From NCBI RefSeq assembly GCF_900101765.1, contig NZ_LT627735.1, positions 372,001 to 436,000 of the forward strand: a stretch of DNA of 64,000 bases. Direction: 5' to 3'. The notes under the pieces are model-generated. The model was not told the origin of the DNA. It worked only from the letters and a program-made list of their open reading frames with translations, and ran no database searches. This DNA is from Nonlabens sp. Hel1_33_55 (lineage in GTDB: Bacteria > Bacteroidota > Bacteroidia > Flavobacteriales > Flavobacteriaceae). Positions 59,202-64,000 of the stretch are shown one piece after another; the stretch's first letter is position 1, and each line of letters opens with the position of its first letter. The position numbers were made by a program, and so were the translations under genes.

Positions 59202-60347
59202 TTAATAATCCACGGTTTCTACAATCTCAAGGTCATAGCCTATAATCCCAATGCGTTTGCTTTGCTCGCTGTTGGTCATTAATTTGAGCTTGGAAATATT
59301 GAGATCATGTAAGATTTGAGCACCTATTCCATAATCCTTGTTGTCCAAATGACGTCTTGGTGCTTTATGGGTGCCATTTTCCTGAAGTTCTTTAAGCTCT
59401 TCCAATCTTCCCAGCATATTCTCAGGCTCAAACTGCTGGTTAATAAACACTATGGCGCCTTTGCCTTCTTTATTTAATCGCTCAAACATGGCGTCCAACT
59501 TGCGGTCTGCCTCTGATGTTAGGGTAGAGAAGAGGTCATTGTTCACCTGAGTCGAATTCATTCTCGTCATCACCACATCATCGTGATCCCAATCTCCCAA
59601 TGTCAATGCAAGGTGGATTTGATCGTTAGTGGTTTGCTGGTATGCTCGTAAACGATAATTCCCAAAACGTGTCTTTAGTTCAAAGTCTTCTTTCTTTACG
59701 ATCAGGCTATCATTTTTCATGCGATAGGCCACTAAGTCTTCAATACTGACCAATTTTAGATCGTGCTTGCGCGCTACTTCAACCAATTGCGGCAACCTTG
59801 CCATGGTGCCGTTCTCATTCATGATCTCTACAATCACGCCTGCGGGCTCATGACCGGCCAATCTGGCAAAATCTATAGCGGCTTCAGTATGTCCTGTTCT
59901 TCTTAGAACTCCACCATCTCTAGCTTTCAAAGGGAAGATATGTCCAGGTTTAGTAAGGTCGTGTGATTTGGTATTCTTATCTATGATCGCTTTGATAGTG
60001 AGTGCTCGATCGCTGGCGCTGATGCCAGTGGTGACTCCATGACCACGCAAATCAACGGAAACTGTAAATGCTGTTTCCATAGGATCAGAATTATTGTTTA
60101 CCATCATGGGTAACTCTAGTTCCTTGACACGTTTCTCTGTAATAGGACAGCAAATCAAACCGCGACCATGGGTCGCCATAAAATTGATCATCTCTGGAGT
60201 TACTGATTGTGCACTGGCAAGAAAATCACCCTCATTCTCCCGATTCTCATCGTCAACAACGATAATAACTTTACCGTTCTTGATATCCTCTATAGCATCT
60301 TCAATACGATCCAGCTGAATCTTTGTTTGCTGCTGTTCTGTAACCAT
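59202..60347 (-). CDS. ribB: 3,4-dihydroxy-2-butanone 4-phosphate synthase fused to a degenerate GTP cyclohydrolase II domain (RibB-RibX)
   Basis: A 381-residue fusion. Residues 1-215 are an intact RibB making 3,4-dihydroxybutanone phosphate for riboflavin: DDENRENEGDFLASAQS, THGRGLICCPITEKR, TGISASDRALTI, KPGHIFPLKARDGGVLRRTG and HTEAAIDFARLAG. The C-terminal part has the length and outline of RibA but the zinc-binding Cys cluster is replaced (STQVNNDLFSTLTSEADRKL) and the catalytic RHEGR-like segment reads QQFEPENMLGRL. The second half is therefore unlikely to open GTP; the arrangement resembles the RibBX fusions known in Proteobacteria. A separate ribA is expected elsewhere. Confidence 0.9.
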   Translation of the reverse strand: MVTEQQQTKIQLDRIEDAIEDIKNGKVIIVVDDENRENEGDFLASAQSVTPEMINFMATHGRGLICCPITEKRVKELELPMMVNNNSDPMETAFTVSVDLRGHGVTTGISASDRALTIKAIIDKNTKSHDLTKPGHIFPLKARDGGVLRRTGHTEAAIDFARLAGHEPAGVIVEIMNENGTMARLPQLVEVARKHDLKLVSIEDLVAYRMKNDSLIVKKEDFELKTRFGNYRLRAYQQTTNDQIHLALTLGDWDHDDVVMTRMNSTQVNNDLFSTLTSEADRKLDAMFERLNKEGKGAIVFINQQFEPENMLGRLEELKELQENGTHKAPRRHLDNKDYGIGAQILHDLNISKLKLMTNSEQSKRIGIIGYDLEIVETVDY

Positions 60348-60374
60348 GGTACTTTTCCTCTTTCAATTCTTACA

Positions 60375-60382
60375 CAAAGATA
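60375..60382 (-). promoter_or_regulatory. Candidate -7 promoter box (TATCTTTG) for ribB-ribX
   Basis: Minus-strand TATCTTTG fits TAnnTTTG in the short gap between the LptF-like stop and the ribBX ATG, about 27 nt before the start codon. No TTG at -33 is evident. Confidence 0.4.
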
Positions 60383-60387
60383 CGGGT

Positions 60388-61833
60388 TTATGCCGCGGTG
60401 GTTGGGGCTTTGGGTTTCTTTTTGAACTTGTTGAGTAGGGAATTAAAGGTACCGCCTAGATCAAAGAAACCTTGATCTGTTGTAGCGCGATAAGTGAGGA
60501 AAATGCCTATCGGGAAAATAATGAGCGTGCTCATCCATGCGCCTAGCCATGCTGGGAAAGCACCTTCCGCAGCAGATTTTTCTGCAAAAATCCCGATGAA
60601 GTGATACGTTAAAAAGAAAATGGTGGCCACAACTAGTGGTAATCCCATTCCACCTTTTCTAATAATGGCTCCTAATGGTGCTCCTATAAAGAACAAAATG
60701 ACACAGGCAACTCCCAAAACATATTTCTTATGAATCTCAATTTCATATTTATTGAGTCGTACTATTTCTCGCTGCAGCTGCTCCTTGCGTGCTTTGATCG
60801 CATAGATTTGTTGGGTCACTTTATTCATACCAACATCTACAGCTCGTTTTTGGTCATTTAGAGATAGGCGCTCATAGAAAGGCTCTAGATTCGTAGTGGA
60901 ATCAACATATCGTGTCAAACGATCAGATAGTTTATCTGGTGACCATTTTAATAGCTGTGTCCTGTTGTAAATATCTTTCTGCGAATTGTAATTGGCAGAA
61001 AATGAATCAATCTGCGTTTGCAGTTCATTGATCTTAAGCATCTGGTGATCATCCGTTACGTTTTCCTTATCCATGTCCACGTCGTTCAATTCTGATACGT
61101 CAACATTCAAGGTATAAGTATCAAAATAGCTTTTTACAAAAGGAGATGATGCTCGCTTTCTGGGATCATTCACAAAGAGATCTTCGTAATAGTTACCATT
61201 AGTCAATACCAATTGTATGATATCAGACTTGAGGGAACTTTTTAATTCGCCTTTTTCGCTTTTGATGACTCGCCAATTTCCAGAACGACCAGGACTCTTC
61301 TTGTGGATGATCACATCATCTAGAAACTCACCGCGATCACCAGTTTTATCAGAAACCTTGATATTAATATCACCCAGCTGATTGAACACGTTTTTGCTAA
61401 TCGCCATGGCAGGTTTCACCTGAGCTATATTGCGACGTAGATTACGCTGTTTTAAATTTCCCCAAGGAATGACCGTATTTGCAAATACAAAACTGGTGAT
61501 ACCCAGCGAGAAGATTACAATCGTCAAGCTGCGCATGGCACGCTGCAAAGAAATACCGTTGGATTTCATGGCGGCAAACTCATAGTTTTCTGCCATGTTC
61601 CCAAATACCATGATAGAGGCAAGAAGGATACTTAAAGGTAAAGCCAGCGGCACGATCACTGGTATCGTGTACATCATGAACTTACCAATGGTGATAAGGT
61701 CAATATCCTTTCCAGCAATATCTTTAATGTAAAGCCAGATCGCCTGCAAGATCAAAATAAACATTAACACAATAAAGACGCTCAAGAACGTCTTTATAAA
61801 TTGTGTCAATATGTAGCGATCCAGTATCTTCAA
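60388..61833 (-). CDS. LptF/LptG family permease
   Basis: A 481-residue inner-membrane permease of the LPS export ABC complex (YjgP/YjgQ family). N-terminal MKILDRYILTQFIKTFLSVF and helices to about 110, with VPLALPLSILLASIMVFGNM and AENYEFAAMKSNGISLQRAM, then a large periplasmic beta-jellyroll domain, then three C-terminal helices (VLGVACVILFFIGAPLGAII). It ends with a Lys/Pro-rich tail. Only one LptF/G homologue is in the window; a second is expected elsewhere. It lies 1 nt from the LolA-like gene upstream. Confidence 0.92.
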   Translation of the reverse strand: MKILDRYILTQFIKTFLSVFIVLMFILILQAIWLYIKDIAGKDIDLITIGKFMMYTIPVIVPLALPLSILLASIMVFGNMAENYEFAAMKSNGISLQRAMRSLTIVIFSLGITSFVFANTVIPWGNLKQRNLRRNIAQVKPAMAISKNVFNQLGDINIKVSDKTGDRGEFLDDVIIHKKSPGRSGNWRVIKSEKGELKSSLKSDIIQLVLTNGNYYEDLFVNDPRKRASSPFVKSYFDTYTLNVDVSELNDVDMDKENVTDDHQMLKINELQTQIDSFSANYNSQKDIYNRTQLLKWSPDKLSDRLTRYVDSTTNLEPFYERLSLNDQKRAVDVGMNKVTQQIYAIKARKEQLQREIVRLNKYEIEIHKKYVLGVACVILFFIGAPLGAIIRKGGMGLPLVVATIFFLTYHFIGIFAEKSAAEGAFPAWLGAWMSTLIIFPIGIFLTYRATTDQGFFDLGGTFNSLLNKFKKKPKAPTTAA

Positions 61834-61834
61834 T

Positions 61835-62485
61835 CTAGTTCATTTCCTCGATGTCCCAGTTTTTGTACTGGCTAGAATCAAATGTAAAACAGTTTTTGGC
61901 TAGAGGTTCATTTGTCTTGAACGTTTGTAAGGTAAACGTAATCACCGTACCGCTACGTTCTGTAATGATGGTGTTGTAGATATGCTTGGTATTGGCATCA
62001 ATACCTAACAATATATTCTTGTAATCTGAGCCTGATTTAATAGGAGTGAGCTTGACGTATTGGATTTTTCTTCCCTTTACATTCTGTACGATATCCAATT
62101 CCTTGTTATAACCTTTCTGGTAAAACGTCATGATATTGGATGGGTTGATCATCTCACTGCCGTCGTTGTTTTGAGTGGCGATAGTTACCTGCTCATCCTC
62201 GCGATTGATGGTATATAATTTTTTACCGTCATACATATAAGTTGTCCCGTTATAGGTCGCGTTATACTTATTACCGCTCAATTTTGCTTCACCTTGGAGA
62301 TCTGTGTCAAAGTTGGCTTTGGAGTTTTTTAAATTTCCTTTATAGGTAAAGGTGACGTTGTCATAGCCCTTGTATTTGGCTGCTACTTGATCCAATAATT
62401 TAGTTGCTTGACTGGATTGTGCTGTTCCCGCTTTCGGGAAAGCGAAAAATACCAAAACCACTATATATAAATTCTTCATTTTCAT
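61835..62485 (-). CDS. LolA-like outer-membrane lipoprotein carrier
   Basis: A 216-residue periplasmic protein. Signal peptide MKMKNLYIVVLVFFAFPKAG, then a LolA-like beta-sandwich: LLDQVAAKYKGYDNVTFTYK, GEAKLSGNKYNATYNGTTYM, YDGKKLYTINREDEQVTIAT and KGRKIQYVKLTPIKSGSDYK. It would ferry lipoproteins across the periplasm. A one-mismatch palindrome (62429-62444) encodes FAFPKAG in the signal peptide. It abuts ftsK directly. Confidence 0.88.
   Translation of the reverse strand: MKMKNLYIVVLVFFAFPKAGTAQSSQATKLLDQVAAKYKGYDNVTFTYKGNLKNSKANFDTDLQGEAKLSGNKYNATYNGTTYMYDGKKLYTINREDEQVTIATQNNDGSEMINPSNIMTFYQKGYNKELDIVQNVKGRKIQYVKLTPIKSGSDYKNILLGIDANTKHIYNTIITERSGTVITFTLQTFKTNEPLAKNCFTFDSSQYKNWDIEEMN
62429..62444. 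repeat. 16-bp palindrome (one mismatch, in LolA-like signal peptide)
   Basis: CGCTTTCGGGAAAGCG. On the coding strand it is read as Phe-Ala-Phe-Pro-Lys-Ala, the mismatch changing one Ala codon to Pro at the signal-peptide end. Confidence 0.85.
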
Positions 62486-64000
62486 CTATTTATTCTTTTC
62501 TTCATTTAAAAGTACCTCGAGCGCCGCTAGATCTGGAACCAAAACCTGTCTAGCCTTGCTGCCTTCAAAACCTCCAACGATTCCTGCAGCTTCCAACTGG
62601 TCAATAATTCTACCAGCACGGTTGTAACCCAACTTCAATTTGCGTTGCAATAAAGAGGCACTACCTTGTTGTGCAATCACGATAATCTCTGCACCTTCAC
62701 GGAACTTTGAATCGCGCTCGTCTATACTAATATCAAGACTTGTGCCACCTTCCTCGCCCACGTATTCTGGTAACAAATGAGCGTCTGGATAGGCTTTTTG
62801 AGAGCCAATAAAATCAGTAATTTTCTCTACTTCTGGCGTGTCCACAAATGCACATTGAATACGAATAATCTCGTTTCCAGACGTATATAACATGTCACCA
62901 CGACCTATCAATTGATCTGCGCCACCGCTATCAAGAATTGTTCTTGAATCCACTTTCTGTTGAACTCTAAAAGAAACACGCGCAGGGAAGTTGGCCTTGA
63001 TCATACCCGTGATTACATTAACTGACGGTCGCTGTGTTGCAATAATCAAGTGAATTCCTATGGCACGAGCTAGTTGCGCGAGTCTTGCGATAGGCGTTTC
63101 TACTTCTTTACCAGCCGTCATAATCAGATCTGCAAACTCATCTACAACGAGTACTATATAAGGAAGGAATTTGTGCCCGTTTGCTGGATTGAGTTTTCTA
63201 GCCTTAAATTTTGTGTTGTATTCCTTGATGTTACGGCACATCGCCTCTTTCAAAATATCATAGCGCTGGTCCATTTCAATACATAAACTATTGAGTGTAT
63301 TGATCACCTTGGAATTGTCAGTAATAATCGCTTCCTCACTATCGGGAAGCTTAGCTAGATAGTGACGTTCAATTTTGTTGAACAGCGTCAATTCTACCTT
63401 TTTCGGATCGACGAGTACGAATTTGACTTCGGCGGGATGTTTTGAGTAGAGTAGTGAGGTAAGCACGGCATTCAATCCAACCGATTTTCCTTGACCCGTA
63501 GCACCAGCCATGAGAAGGTGAGGCATTTTGGCAAGGTCTACTACAAAAGTCTCGTTACTAATTGTCTTCCCAAAAGCGATAGGCAGCGCCATTTCGGCAT
63601 TCTGGAATTTAGGCGATGCGATCACAGATCGCATAGAAACAATGGACGGATTTTGATTGGGAACTTCGATACCTATCGTTCCCTTTCCAGGAATAGGAGC
63701 GATGATACGTATACCTAACGCCGCGAGCGATAATGCAATGTCGTCCTCTAGGTTTTTGATTTTGGAAATACGTACACCAGCCTCGGGAACGATTTCATAA
63801 AGAGTTACAGTAGGGCCAACGGTCGCTGTAATTTTTGCAATTCCAATCTTGTAATTCTTAAGCGTGTCAACGATACGATCTTTATTGGCTTGCAATTCCT
63901 GCTCGTTGATGGTAATCGTTTTTCCTTTTGTGTAATCCTTGAGAAGATCTATTGGTGGGAACTGGTAATTGCTCAATTCTAAAGTTGGATCAAACTCACC
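62486..64000 (-). CDS. ftsK: DNA translocase FtsK, 5' end outside window
   Basis: C-terminal ~505 residues of FtsK, the septal ATP-driven DNA pump used in chromosome dimer resolution. Counting from the TTG at 63976: alpha domain from about 20, VGPTVTLYEIVPEAGVRIS near 53, Walker A GATGQGKSVG at 158-167, Walker B LVVDEFADLIMTAG near 280, IATQRPSVNVITG near 318, and the gamma winged-helix DNA-recognition domain (GSASLLQRKLKLGYNRAGRI) near 440-470. The frame remains open to the right edge, so the membrane domain and linker lie beyond it. It starts the co-directional envelope block. Confidence 0.95.
   Translation of the reverse strand, partial: GEFDPTLELSNYQFPPIDLLKDYTKGKTITINEQELQANKDRIVDTLKNYKIGIAKITATVGPTVTLYEIVPEAGVRISKIKNLEDDIALSLAALGIRIIAPIPGKGTIGIEVPNQNPSIVSMRSVIASPKFQNAEMALPIAFGKTISNETFVVDLAKMPHLLMAGATGQGKSVGLNAVLTSLLYSKHPAEVKFVLVDPKKVELTLFNKIERHYLAKLPDSEEAIITDNSKVINTLNSLCIEMDQRYDILKEAMCRNIKEYNTKFKARKLNPANGHKFLPYIVLVVDEFADLIMTAGKEVETPIARLAQLARAIGIHLIIATQRPSVNVITGMIKANFPARVSFRVQQKVDSRTILDSGGADQLIGRGDMLYTSGNEIIRIQCAFVDTPEVEKITDFIGSQKAYPDAHLLPEYVGEEGGTSLDISIDERDSKFREGAEIIVIAQQGSASLLQRKLKLGYNRAGRIIDQLEAAGIVGGFEGSKARQVLVPDLAALEVLLNEEKNK

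Noticed and set aside
59202..60347. Annotating the gene as a full bifunctional ribBA
   Set aside because: The cyclohydrolase half lacks the zinc cysteines and the catalytic segment, so only RibB activity is supported.
507..62444. Calling the palindromes intrinsic terminators
   Set aside because: None is followed by a T-run and eight of eleven lie inside coding regions.
507..62444. Reading the palindromes as a dispersed CRISPR-like array
   Set aside because: Copies are kilobases apart with no regular spacers, and no cas genes are present.
1..64000. Mobile elements, tRNA or rRNA genes
   Set aside because: No transposase or integrase reading frame, no terminal inverted repeats of IS type, and no tRNA cloverleaf or rRNA sequence was seen.

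Overview
The window looks like a marine flavobacterium (Bacteroidota, Flavobacteriia). Pointers are a type IX secretion C-terminal domain protein, TAnnTTTG-type -7 promoter boxes instead of E. coli-type -10 boxes, few Shine-Dalgarno sequences, frequent TTG starts, lineage-typical genes (OstA-like/LptF/LolA block, DUF6095), and an iterated 16-bp palindrome CGCTTTCGCGAAAGCG known to me from Nonlabens/Dokdonia-type genomes. No transposase, integrase, tRNA, rRNA or CRISPR array was found.

Layout. 1-4988 (+): tilS (5' end missing), a DsbD-type disulfide reductase and a DUF885 lipoprotein. 4989-5651: a gene-free block full of inverted repeats. 5707-7014 (-): OmpA-family protein. 7493-19424 (+): nucleotide-sugar operon with UDP-glucose dehydrogenase, GDP-mannose dehydratase and GDP-fucose synthase, a UDP-GalNAcA pair, rfbBCDA, and wecB/wecC. 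19425-43277 (+): assembly and decoration of one or more surface polysaccharides: Wzx flippase, glycosyltransferases, an amino-sugar acylation set (DegT, MaoC, WbqC, DegT-like, GNAT), an O-acyltransferase, a dTDP-rhamnose 4-epimerase-like enzyme, two paralogous polytopic proteins (Wzy candidates), deacetylase-like and GNAT proteins, two adjacent phosphoglycosyltransferases, an ATP-grasp/SDR/metallophosphoesterase trio and a PglE-like aminotransferase. 43404-46992: a 1113-residue T9SS cargo, a 61-residue secreted peptide with a P-I-x-G/hydrophobic/Lys tail, and a strong terminator. 47024-52173 (+): PglF/CapD-type dehydratase, Wza, Wzc. 52193-64000 (-): CpsB-type phosphatase, TPR protein, class III aminotransferase, OstA-like protein, two small envelope proteins, murQ, a RibB-RibX fusion, LptF/G permease, LolA-like protein and ftsK (5' end missing).

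How it fits together. The cluster has the parts of a Wzx/Wzy-type pathway: NDP-sugar supply (predicted UDP-GlcA, GDP-Fuc, UDP-GalNAcA, dTDP-Rha and perhaps dTDP-6-deoxytalose, UDP-ManNAcA, a dTDP-4-amino sugar and a UDP-4-amino-trideoxy sugar), priming by PglC/WcaJ-like transferases, chain extension by GT2/GT4 enzymes, flipping, polymerisation, and export by Wza/Wzc with Wzc opposed by CpsB. Three uronate-forming dehydrogenases suggest a strongly acidic product. The minus-strand block at the right is mostly chromosomal envelope housekeeping.

Most unusual signals: the iterated palindrome, mostly inside genes and read in all three frames; a two-hairpin element present twice with compensatory changes in its first stem; the hairpin-dense block at 5.0-5.5 kb; the MaoC-containing acyl-amino-sugar set; the ATP-grasp trio; and a RibBA whose GTP cyclohydrolase half has lost its zinc cysteines. 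All functions are inferred from sequence recognition without database searches.
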